From: Streptomyces sp. YPW6
Lineage (GTDB): Bacteria > Actinomycetota > Actinomycetes > Streptomycetales > Streptomycetaceae
Direction: 5' to 3'
DNA: 64,000 bases
Assembly: GCF_018866325.1 (NCBI RefSeq)
Contig: NZ_CP076457.1
Span: 2,329,001-2,393,000 of the forward strand
The notes beneath the pieces are model-generated. The model made no database searches. It had not been told where the DNA came from and saw nothing but the letters and a program-made list of their open reading frames with translations. Numbering within the stretch: position 1 is the stretch's first letter; every line of letters begins with the position of its first letter. Position numbers and translations under genes: made by a program. This document shows positions 52,113 through 59,476 of the stretch, in pieces.

Positions 52113-53405
52113 TTACGCCATGTCCTGCCTGGTCTTGAGCTGTTCGGCGAGCAGGTGCCACTCACGGCCGATGCGCTCGGCGATCGGGGCGATGACACCG
52201 ACCCAGTGCGCGGGGACCGCGTCGACCAGGTCGCGCCACTCCTCGCTCGGGTCGGTGGCGTGCGCCTGCATCCAGCGGAGGAACTCCCGGCCGCCGGCCG
52301 TGTAGCGGATGGCCGGGTCGCTGGACATCTTCGCCGCGACCGTCGCCCACGCGGGCGGCACCTCGGTGTGGTTCCTGCGCTGCGGTACGGCGTCCGCGCC
52401 GGTCGCCATCCGCAGCGGGGCCCTGGACGCGCCGCCCGGCGCCGGAGCCGTACGCGCCGCTCCCTCGGCGTTGCCCACCGGCGGCACGGACCACACGGAC
52501 GGCGCGGCCCGGGGCGGGCGGAGCGGCCGGACGGACGGCACCGGGTGCGTGGGGCGACCGGGCTCCGCCGGGTGGCCGGGGAGGCCGAACGGGCCTGGCT
52601 CATCGGCGAGGTCCCGCGGTACGGTCGTGGCGACCGGCTCCCGTGCGGCGGCCGACTGGCGGCCGTCCCGCTCCGGGGCCTCGCCGCGCCGCAGCCGCGC
52701 GCTCACGTCGTGGACGGTGCCGAGCGACACGTCGGTGTCACGGGCGACCTGGCGCAGCGGCGCGTTCGGGTGCGCGGCGATGTACTCGGCGGCCCGCCGC
52801 CGGCCCTCGCCCGCGTCCACCGGACGCCTGCGGCCGTCCCGGCCGATGCGCTTGCCGTCGAGCGGCGTCGCCTCCCCCGCGCGGCCGCGCAGCGAGGCGA
52901 TCGTCTTCGCGCTCAGACCGGTGATGCCCGCGATGGCGCGGTCGGACCAGTCGGGATGTGAGCCCAGGACGCGCTGGGCGCCGGCCACACGGTCCGCTTT
53001 CGACAGCGGCAGACCGTGCGAGCCGTTCACCTTCATGGCGATGACGAGCGCTTCGGAGTTCGAGCAGTCGACGAGGCGCGCCTTGATGGTGGTGTCGCCC
53101 CGGAGCCGCGCGACCTCGAGCCGGTGCAGGCCGTCGATGACGAGGTAGCCGTCCGTCCTGACCAGAATGGGCGGGAGTTCCGCCGTACCCGCCACGTCGA
53201 CGAGCGACTGGATGTGGGCGGCGTCCGTACCGCCCCGCCGCAAGGACACGCCCGCCGACAGAGCACTGACGGGAACGTCGTGCGCGGGCAGATTCTCGAG
53301 GTTCCTCAGATCGAGTTCACCGCGCCCCGACGAGTCGGCGAACTCCGCTCTGGCGGAATTGAACGCGCTTGTCATCAGGACGGCTTGGGCACTGCTGTGA
53401 GCCAT
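52113..53405 (-). CDS. StrR-like ParB-domain pathway regulator
   Basis: A 430-residue protein. The N-terminal part has the ParB/StrR pattern: LPPILVRTDGYLVIDGLHRLEVARLRGD (about 85-112), VNGSHGLPLSKADRVAGAQRVL, and HPDWSDRAIAGITGLSAKTIASLRG, a helix-turn-helix at about 160-190. This arrangement is that of StrR and NovG, cluster-specific transcription activators. A long Pro/Ala/Arg-rich linker (about 250-345) leads to a conserved-looking C-terminal domain (about 350-430) I do not recognise. ATG 53405 has GGAGGGA. It lies between the AraC regulator and the exporter genes. Confidence 0.83.
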   Translation of the reverse strand: MAHSSAQAVLMTSAFNSARAEFADSSGRGELDLRNLENLPAHDVPVSALSAGVSLRRGGTDAAHIQSLVDVAGTAELPPILVRTDGYLVIDGLHRLEVARLRGDTTIKARLVDCSNSEALVIAMKVNGSHGLPLSKADRVAGAQRVLGSHPDWSDRAIAGITGLSAKTIASLRGRAGEATPLDGKRIGRDGRRRPVDAGEGRRRAAEYIAAHPNAPLRQVARDTDVSLGTVHDVSARLRRGEAPERDGRQSAAAREPVATTVPRDLADEPGPFGLPGHPAEPGRPTHPVPSVRPLRPPRAAPSVWSVPPVGNAEGAARTAPAPGGASRAPLRMATGADAVPQRRNHTEVPPAWATVAAKMSSDPAIRYTAGGREFLRWMQAHATDPSEEWRDLVDAVPAHWVGVIAPIAERIGREWHLLAEQLKTRQDMA

Positions 53406-53499
53406 TCTGTCCCTCCCTCTCCGCTGCCGCTGTTCAGAGATTCGCAGAGCGGTCTTCAGCCGCAGTCGAGGAGAGGTGGACGCTTCCTGGAAACACCAC

Positions 53500-53536
53500 A
53501 CCGCGGGTGCCCGCCGGATCGGCGGACACCCGCGGT
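53500..53536. terminator. strong hairpin terminator after exporter genes
   Basis: Arms ACCGCGGGTG and CACCCGCGGT plus inner CCGCCG/CGGCGG pair around a 3-base loop, with one mismatch (C53510/A53526). It lies 12 bases beyond the permease stop and before the StrR-like gene promoter, ending the exporter transcript. Confidence 0.85.
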
Positions 53537-53547
53537 GAGCGGGGGGA

Positions 53548-54384
53548 TCAGGCGTCCCTGCGGCGCAGCAGCACCGCGGCGACGGCCAGCAGCGCGGCGG
53601 TCCACAGGGCGAAGACCCCGATTCCCTGCCAGGGCCCCAGCACGTCGCCGGCGCGTGCCTGCTGCTGAGTCATCATGAAGCCGGCCTGGGTGGGCAGGTA
53701 GGCGAAGACGTACGTGCCGATCTTGCCGGGCAGCAGCGCCGCCATCGGCGTGAGCACCAGGACGAATCCGATGACACCGGTGATGCTCGCGGCCGTGTGC
53801 CGGATGATCGCGCCGACGGCGAGGGCGAACAGACCGAGCAGGGCCAGGTAGAGGCCGGTGCCCGCGACGGCCCGCAGGACGCCCGGGTCGCCGAGCGCGA
53901 CCGGCGCCTTCTCCTCCAGGAGCGGCGCGCCGATGAGGAACGAGCCGAACGCGGTCACCTCGCCGACGACGAGGACCAGGAGGCCGAAGACGGCGGTCTT
54001 GGCCGCGAGGACCGGGACGCGCTTCGGGACGGCGAGCAGGCTGGCGCGGATCATGCCCGTGGAGTACTCCGAGGCGATGACCATCACCCCGAGCACGCAG
54101 ACCGCGAGCTGGCTGAGCAGGATGCCGCTGCCCAGGATCGTGCCGGTGGGGTCGAGTCGCATCTCGGCCTGCTGGGCCGGCTCGGTCTTGTCCCAGTTCG
54201 CGACCCCCATCTGCATGAAGAGCGCGGTGAAGATCAGGGACACCACGACCAGGATGGCCAGCGACCAGACCGTCGAGCGCACCGAGCGGATCTTCGTCCA
54301 CTCCGAGAGCATCAGCTGTCCGAAGCCCGGCCTGTGCCCTGTGCCGGCGGCGGCGGTCGAGGCGGGGGTGGTCAGGGTGGTCAC
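53548..54384 (-). CDS. ABC-2 type exporter permease (DrrB-like)
   Basis: A 278-residue membrane protein with six hydrophobic segments, beginning with a hydrophilic N-terminus and MLSEWTKIRSVRSTVWSL before the first span. ASEYSTGMIRASL after the second or third span is typical of ABC-2 permeases. Its GTG start overlaps the ATPase stop as GTGA. With the ATPase it should form a two-component exporter, plausibly for the cluster product, as DrrAB exports daunorubicin. Confidence 0.88.
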   Translation of the reverse strand: MTTLTTPASTAAAGTGHRPGFGQLMLSEWTKIRSVRSTVWSLAILVVVSLIFTALFMQMGVANWDKTEPAQQAEMRLDPTGTILGSGILLSQLAVCVLGVMVIASEYSTGMIRASLLAVPKRVPVLAAKTAVFGLLVLVVGEVTAFGSFLIGAPLLEEKAPVALGDPGVLRAVAGTGLYLALLGLFALAVGAIIRHTAASITGVIGFVLVLTPMAALLPGKIGTYVFAYLPTQAGFMMTQQQARAGDVLGPWQGIGVFALWTAALLAVAAVLLRRRDA

Positions 54385-55304
54385 TTCGCGCCTCCGGTGG
54401 CGGGCACGACGGCGTCGTACTCGACGGCGTCCTTGGTCAGTTCCATGAAGGCGTCCTCCAGCGAGCCACGGCTGGTCGAGAGTTCGTGGAGGACCAGGCC
54501 GTCGGCAACGGCGAGTTCGGCGATGCGGGGGGCTTCGAGACCGACGACGTTCAGGTCGCCCCCGACCTCGACGACGGTGGCGCCCTCCGCCTTGAGCAGT
54601 GCGGAGAGCTTCTCCCGGTCGGGGGTCTTCACCAGGACGGACTGCTCGGTGCTGCGCTCGATGAACTCCTCCGTGGAGCAGTCGGCGACCAGCTGACCGC
54701 GGCCGATGACGATGAGGTGGTCGGCGGTGACGGCCATCTCGTTCATGAGGTGGCTGGAGACGAAGACGGCACAGCCCTCGGCCGCCAGCGACTTCATCAG
54801 GCCGCGGATCCAGAGGATGCCCTCCGGGTCCAGACCGTTGACCGGCTCGTCCAGGAGCAGTGCGGACGGGTTGCCGAGCAGCGCGGCGGCGATGCCGAGC
54901 CGCTGGCCCATACCGAGGGAGAAGCCGCCCGCGCGCTTGCGCGCCACCGACCCCAGGCCGACCTGCTCGATGACCTCCTCCACCCGGCGCCTGCTGAGGC
55001 CCTGGGTCTGCGCGAGGCAGAGCAGGTGGTCGTAGGCGCTGCGGCCGGTGTGCACGGCGCGCGCCTCCAGGAGTGCGCCGACCACCCGCATCGGCTGCGC
55101 GAGGTCGCGGTAGGCCACGCCGTTGATGGTGGCCTCACCCGAGTCGGGCCGGTCCAGGCCGAGGAGTAGCCGCATCGTGGTGGACTTGCCCGCGCCGTTG
55201 GGGCCCAGGAAGCCGGTGACGCGCCCGGGCTCGACCCTGAACGACAAGTCGTTCACGGCGATCTTGTCGCCGTAGCGTTTCGTGATGTTCTTGGCCTCGA
55301 TCAT
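54381..55304 (-). CDS. ABC exporter ATPase (DrrA-like)
   Basis: A 307-residue ATP-binding protein. Walker A is GPNGAGKST, the signature is FSLGMGQRLG, Walker B is ALLLDEPVNGLDPEG and the switch His is SSHLMNE. The C-terminal about 80 residues form the extension common in drug-exporter ATPases. ATG 55304 is used because MIEAKNITKRYG is the standard N-terminus; the frame runs on upstream without support. It is co-translated with the permease. Confidence 0.92.
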   Translation of the reverse strand: MIEAKNITKRYGDKIAVNDLSFRVEPGRVTGFLGPNGAGKSTTMRLLLGLDRPDSGEATINGVAYRDLAQPMRVVGALLEARAVHTGRSAYDHLLCLAQTQGLSRRRVEEVIEQVGLGSVARKRAGGFSLGMGQRLGIAAALLGNPSALLLDEPVNGLDPEGILWIRGLMKSLAAEGCAVFVSSHLMNEMAVTADHLIVIGRGQLVADCSTEEFIERSTEQSVLVKTPDREKLSALLKAEGATVVEVGGDLNVVGLEAPRIAELAVADGLVLHELSTSRGSLEDAFMELTKDAVEYDAVVPATGGAK

Positions 55305-55533
55305 GGTCACCTCAGGTGAAGGGGCTGCGAGAGGAATCGGGAGACAACAAGATCCCGACCCTGTGTTACCAGGAACGGCATTCCGTTCAGTAGTGGTGAG
55401 CCCCGGTCCGGGGTTGAACACGGCGCTCGGATTCACGCTCGTGGATATTTTCTGACGACAGGCCCGCCCCTGCGGACGTCTGTTTCGTCTGCTTCTTTTC
55501 CTCAGTTGAACCCGAAAACCCCGAAGGGTGGTC
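55305..55533. promoter_or_regulatory. divergent promoter region, exporter / C26-like gene
   Basis: A gap of about 230 bases with lower GC near 55440-55510 (GATATTTTCTGACG, TTCGTCTGCTTCTTTTCC). A 13-base palindrome TCACCTCAGGTGA (55308-55320) overlaps the exporter ribosome site. GTTGAAC and CAGTTGAAC segments recall halves of StrR-type sites (GTTCGACTG...CAGTCGAAC), but the match is partial. Confidence 0.4.
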
Positions 55534-56307
55534 ATGAATTCAACTCGGAACGGCCCGGCGGAGACGCCCCGGCGTCCCGTCATCGGGATCGTCGCGCGGA
55601 CCTCGCCGGTCACACTCCACGGCTCCGACCTGGTCGTCAGCCTCGCACTCCAGGCTCATGTCGCCTACCTCGCCGAAGCGGGCTGCGCCCCGGTGCTCCT
55701 GCCGCAGCTGCCCGGCGTCGAGCGGCTCGTCGACCGGGTCGACGGCCTGCTCGTCCCGGGCGGGCCGGACATCGACCCGGCGCTGTACGGTGAGGCCGCG
55801 CACCCGGTCACCCGGGCCATGACCCCGGATGCCGACCGGGTCGAACTGGCCCTGCTCAGGGCGGCACTCGACGCCGGGCTGCCCGTCCTGGGCATCTGCC
55901 GCGGCATGCAACTCCTCAACGTGCTGCACGGAGGCTCGCTCCATCAGCATCTTCCGGACGTCACCGGTCACGACGGTCACCGGCCGGGCACGTCGTCCTT
56001 CACGCTCGGGCGCCACCCGCTCAGGCTCATGGCCGGCAGCCGTATCGCCGGCGTCCTCGACGAGGACGCGCCGGAGTCGGCCTGCCACCACCACCAGGCG
56101 GTGGGGCGGCTCGGTGACGGTCTCACCGTCACCGCGTGGGCGGCGGACGGGACCGTCGAGGCGGTCGAGCTGACGCATCACCCCTTCGCCGTCGGGGTGC
56201 AATGGGAAGCCGGATACACGGCCGACCGGCGGCTGCACCACGCATTCGCCGAAGCCGCCGGTGCCGCGCAGAAATTCGGCGTGCCGTCGGGAATTTCACG
56301 TACTTGA
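55534..56307 (+). CDS. C26-type (gamma-glutamyl-GABA hydrolase-like) protein lacking the catalytic His-Glu pair
   Basis: A 257-residue class I glutamine-amidotransferase fold. LLVPGGPDIDPALYGE and the nucleophile elbow LGICRGMQLLNV (Cys122) match PuuD-type gamma-glutamyl hydrolases. The usual C-terminal GVQWHPE, which supplies catalytic His and Glu, is here GVQWEAG (Trp224, Glu225, Ala226, Gly227), so both residues are missing. It may be inactive, use other histidines (HHHQAV earlier), or have a changed reaction. ATG 55534 follows AAGGGTGG. The CMD-like gene follows 57 bases downstream in the same direction. Confidence 0.82.
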   Translation: MNSTRNGPAETPRRPVIGIVARTSPVTLHGSDLVVSLALQAHVAYLAEAGCAPVLLPQLPGVERLVDRVDGLLVPGGPDIDPALYGEAAHPVTRAMTPDADRVELALLRAALDAGLPVLGICRGMQLLNVLHGGSLHQHLPDVTGHDGHRPGTSSFTLGRHPLRLMAGSRIAGVLDEDAPESACHHHQAVGRLGDGLTVTAWAADGTVEAVELTHHPFAVGVQWEAGYTADRRLHHAFAEAAGAAQKFGVPSGISRT

Positions 56308-56364
56308 GAAGTGGAAGCCCCTGCGGGCAAGCTTTTTCCATCCCCATCAGAAGGAGAAACACAG

Positions 56365-56871
56365 ATGTCGCCGCGCATGCCTAACCCGTCGCTGGTGGTC
56401 CCCGATGTCCTGCCCCCCATGCGGGCACTGGTCAAGGCCATCAACAGTGTCGGTGTGCCGTTGCAGACGCTCGTTCTCGTCCACCTGCGGGTGAGTCAGA
56501 TCAACGGCCGTACGGTCCAGCTTCCCGTGAAGAAGCGCGAGTTCGAGGATGCCGGCGAGGAGGACTTCCGTCTGCCGCTGGTGGAGACCTGGAGGGAGCA
56601 GACCTGCTTCACCGACGCCGAGCGTTCGGTGCTCGCGCTGGCCGAGGCCGCCACGCGGATCAACGATGTGAAGAACCCGGTCTCGGACGAGGTCTGGGAC
56701 GAGGCCGCCCGGCACTGGGACGAGAAGCAGCTCGGTGCCGTGGTGCTCCACATCGGCCTGGTGAACCTCTGGAACCGCGTCAACGTCGCCACGAAGCAGG
56801 AGCCGGTCGACTGGCGGGTGAACCCCAAGACGTGGACCCCGATGACCACGCGGCTCGCTGCGAGCAAGTAG
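56365..56871 (+). CDS. AhpD/carboxymuconolactone decarboxylase-like protein without the CxxC motif
   Basis: A 168-residue helical protein. VHLRVSQINGRTVQLPV aligns with the AhpD-like motif RxSQINGCxxCxxxH, but the first cysteine is Arg49 and the second Gln52. ACFTDAERSVLALAEAATRI-like and VLHIGLVNLWNRVNVA segments otherwise fit the family. Without the cysteine pair it cannot be a standard peroxidase; a decarboxylase-like or binding role is possible. ATG 56365 follows AAGGAG. It is the second gene of a rightward pair ending in a strong terminator. Confidence 0.82.
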   Translation: MSPRMPNPSLVVPDVLPPMRALVKAINSVGVPLQTLVLVHLRVSQINGRTVQLPVKKREFEDAGEEDFRLPLVETWREQTCFTDAERSVLALAEAATRINDVKNPVSDEVWDEAARHWDEKQLGAVVLHIGLVNLWNRVNVATKQEPVDWRVNPKTWTPMTTRLAASK

Positions 56872-56881
56872 TGGCCCGATC

Positions 56882-56952
56882 GGCCCGCGCAGCACGAAGG
56901 CCCTGCCCGGTGGGGAATCCCCTCGGGACAGGGCCTTCGTGCTGCGCGGGCC
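56882..56952. terminator. 24-bp perfect stem terminator with nested inner stem
   Basis: GGCCCGCGCAGCACGAAGGC... (56882-56905) pairs with 56929-56952 without mismatch; a GGGGA/TCCCC inner stem lies inside the loop. It separates the convergent CMD-like and 2,3-dehydratase genes and should stop both transcripts. Confidence 0.93.
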
Positions 56953-57025
56953 GGCGCGCGACCGGGGCCGTGGCGCGAGCGCCGGGGCCCCGGAGCCGGA
57001 GCTCCGGGGCCCTTCTCGGGTCGGA

Positions 57026-58408
57026 TCAGAACGCCTTCGTGCTCGCGGTGGTGAGGACCGCGAGCAGCGTGCGCGCCTGTACGTTGACGTAACGGCTGTG
57101 TCCGGCGAGCCAGTTGAGCTGGCCCGGGGTCACCCAGTGGAAGCCGGGCGGCGCCTCGGCCGGCGTCGTCGCCTCGTCGGTCTCGACGAGCAGATAGCGG
57201 CTCTCGGCGTTGAGGAACCGGCCGCCCTCCTCCGAGTGGACCGTGGCGTAGCGGATCCGTTCGGGCGCGGCGTCCAGGATCACGTCGAGGAACGGCGGGC
57301 GCTGCCCGGCCGGCAGGTGCGCGTAGTTCGACGGCACGCACTGCACGGTCGGCGCGAGCTCCACGGCGTCGAGGAATCCGCCCTCCACGCGCGCGTGCGC
57401 GAGGACGTGCGGGACGCCGTCGAACACGCGGCACGCGAAGGCGACCAGGCCGGGACCGACCGGCTCGATGATCGGCTGGGTCCAGCCGCGGACCTCGCGG
57501 CCCGCGCCCTCCACGGAGACCGCCACGACCCGGAAGAACCGGTCGTCCTCGCGGTGGATGGAGTGGGTCGTCCGCCGCCAGCCGGATATCTCGCGCAGCG
57601 CCGTACGGCGGGCGCGGACGTCCTGGCGGGCCCGCTCGCCGGTGAACCAGGTGAGCAGCCCGCCGTCGGAGGACAGCGCGCCGTCCTCCTGCGGTGCCAT
57701 GGGGGCACTCGCGAGGACGGTCCGCGCGTCCATGTTCACCACGTTGTCCAGGGCGAGCAGCTCCACGATCTGGCCGAGCGTCAGCCAGGCGAAGTCGTCG
57801 TGGACGGGTACGGAGGTACCGGCGTCGACCTCGACGATCATGTTCCGGTTGCGCTTCCGGTAGAACCAGGCGCCGTGCTCGGACTGGAGGACGTCGGTGA
57901 GGACCCGGTCCCGGTCGGGCTCCAGGAAGTGCTCCAGGTACTTCACGGCCGCGCCGCCGTGGGCCTTGGTGTAGTTGCTGCGCGTGGCCTGCACGGTGGG
58001 CGAGAGCTGCACCAGATGGGGGTTGCCGGGCTCCATCTTGGCCTGCATGAGGAAGTGGAGGACCCCGTCGAACTCCTGGGCCAGGATGCCGAGGATGCCG
58101 ATCTCCGGCTGGACGATGATCGGCTGCTGCCATGAGCCGTCGGGCCGGTCGACGCGCAGGCCCTCGATGGTGAAGAACGCTCCGCTGCTGTGGCGCAGGT
58201 TGCCGGTGTCCGGCGCGAAGGACCAGTTGTCGAGCCCGGCGAAGGGGATCCTCCGGATCTCGGTGCCGCAGGTGACCCGGTGGAAGTCGAGCCACTCCAG
58301 GATCTCGGCGGTCGTGCGGTGGGCGCCCCGCGTCGTCGCGGCCGAGCGGGCGAGACGCTCGGTGGTCCCGGCACGCGAGCGCGGGACGAGGCGGGTCCGG
58401 GGACTCAT
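57026..58408 (-). CDS. NDP-hexose 2,3-dehydratase
   Basis: A 460-residue enzyme with two homologous halves: FHRVTCGTEIRRIPFAGLDNWSF, then a first FDGVLHFLMQAKMEPGNPHLVQLSPTVQATRSNY unit and a second FDGVPHVLAHARVEGGFLDAVELAPTVQCVPSNY unit, each given here as short motifs of the family (QAK.EPGN, SPTVQ.T.SNY). It removes water from the NDP-4-keto-6-deoxyhexose to start 2-deoxygenation, as TylX3, OleV and UrdS do. ATG 58408 overlaps the stop of the 4,6-dehydratase gene as ATGA. This pair makes a 2,6-dideoxysugar precursor for product glycosylation. Confidence 0.93.
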   Translation of the reverse strand: MSPRTRLVPRSRAGTTERLARSAATTRGAHRTTAEILEWLDFHRVTCGTEIRRIPFAGLDNWSFAPDTGNLRHSSGAFFTIEGLRVDRPDGSWQQPIIVQPEIGILGILAQEFDGVLHFLMQAKMEPGNPHLVQLSPTVQATRSNYTKAHGGAAVKYLEHFLEPDRDRVLTDVLQSEHGAWFYRKRNRNMIVEVDAGTSVPVHDDFAWLTLGQIVELLALDNVVNMDARTVLASAPMAPQEDGALSSDGGLLTWFTGERARQDVRARRTALREISGWRRTTHSIHREDDRFFRVVAVSVEGAGREVRGWTQPIIEPVGPGLVAFACRVFDGVPHVLAHARVEGGFLDAVELAPTVQCVPSNYAHLPAGQRPPFLDVILDAAPERIRYATVHSEEGGRFLNAESRYLLVETDEATTPAEAPPGFHWVTPGQLNWLAGHSRYVNVQARTLLAVLTTASTKAF

Positions 58409-59385
58409 GCCCGGCCCCCGCTCTCCTTGACCGGCTTCCACCATCGCGGGTTGTCCCGGTACCAGGCGACGGTCTCGGCGAGGCCGCGGTCGAAGGAGGT
58501 GAGGGGCCGGTGGCCGAGCTCCTTCTCGATCTTGGACTGGTCGAGGGCGTAGCGGCGGTCGTGTCCCTTGCGGTCGGTGACATGGTCGATCATGTCGACG
58601 TCCACCCCGCAGAGTTCGACGATCCGGTGGGCGAGCGTCAGGTTCGGCACGGCTGAGCCGGAGCCTATGTTGTACGCCTCGCCGGCCCGGCCGCCGGTCA
58701 GGACGCGCTGCACGGCACGGCAGTGGTCGTCGACGTGGAGCCACTCGCGGATCTGCTGTCCGTCCCCGTACACGGGGATGCGACGGCCTTCGAGAAGGTT
58801 GGTGACCGCGAGCGGGATGAACTTCTCGGGGTGCTGGTACGGCCCGTAGTTGTTGGAGCAGCGGGTGACCGAGACGTTCAGCCGGTGAGTGCGGAAGTAG
58901 GCGAGCGCGATGAGGTCGGAGGAGGCCTTGGAGGCCGCGTACGGGGAGTTGGCGAGGAGCGGGGACTCCTCGGTCCAGAAACCCTCGTCGATGGAACCGT
59001 ACACCTCGTCCGTGGAGATGTGCACGACCCGCCCGACGCCGACCGCGAGGGCTGCCTCCATGACGGCCTGGGTGCCCTCCACGTTGGTGCGGACGAACGC
59101 GGCACCGCTCTCGATGGACCGGTCGACGTGACTCTCGGCCGCGAAGTGAACCACCGCGTCCTGGCCTTCGAGCACGCTGTGGAGCAGGGCGCGGTCGAGG
59201 ATGTCGCCCCGGACGAAGGTGAGCCGCGGGTGCGCGGCGGGGAGGTTCTCCCGGTTGCCGGCGTAGGTGAGTGCGTCGAGGACGGTGATGTGCGCGTCCT
59301 CGTATCCCGGGTATCCCCCGTCGAGCATGGTCCGTACATAGTGGGAGCCGATGAATCCGGCGCCGCCGGTGACGAGGATTCTCAT
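58405..59385 (-). CDS. rfbB: dTDP-glucose 4,6-dehydratase
   Basis: A 326-residue extended SDR enzyme. The NAD site is GGAGFIG (7-13), the catalytic region STDEVYG has Thr125, Asp126 and Glu127, and the Tyr149-x-x-x-Lys153 pair is in YAASK. NNYGPYQHPEKFIPL and GDGQQIREWLHVDDH complete the family pattern. It converts dTDP-glucose to dTDP-4-keto-6-deoxyglucose. It overlaps the 2,3-dehydratase start. No glucose-1-phosphate thymidylyltransferase is in the window. Confidence 0.95.
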   Translation of the reverse strand: MRILVTGGAGFIGSHYVRTMLDGGYPGYEDAHITVLDALTYAGNRENLPAAHPRLTFVRGDILDRALLHSVLEGQDAVVHFAAESHVDRSIESGAAFVRTNVEGTQAVMEAALAVGVGRVVHISTDEVYGSIDEGFWTEESPLLANSPYAASKASSDLIALAYFRTHRLNVSVTRCSNNYGPYQHPEKFIPLAVTNLLEGRRIPVYGDGQQIREWLHVDDHCRAVQRVLTGGRAGEAYNIGSGSAVPNLTLAHRIVELCGVDVDMIDHVTDRKGHDRRYALDQSKIEKELGHRPLTSFDRGLAETVAWYRDNPRWWKPVKESGGRA

Positions 59386-59476
59386 GAGATCACGTCGCAG
59401 TCGGAGTTCCACGTTCGAGACATGTTCCTGTGCCCTTTGCGGTGAGGAGATGGGGTGCCGTGCGATGGGGCGTCTT

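Noticed and set aside
55380-55512. StrR-type binding site (GTTCGACTG...CAGTCGAAC) before the C26-like gene
   Set aside because: Only half-like fragments (GTTGAAC, CAGTTGAAC) are present, not with the expected 11-base spacing.
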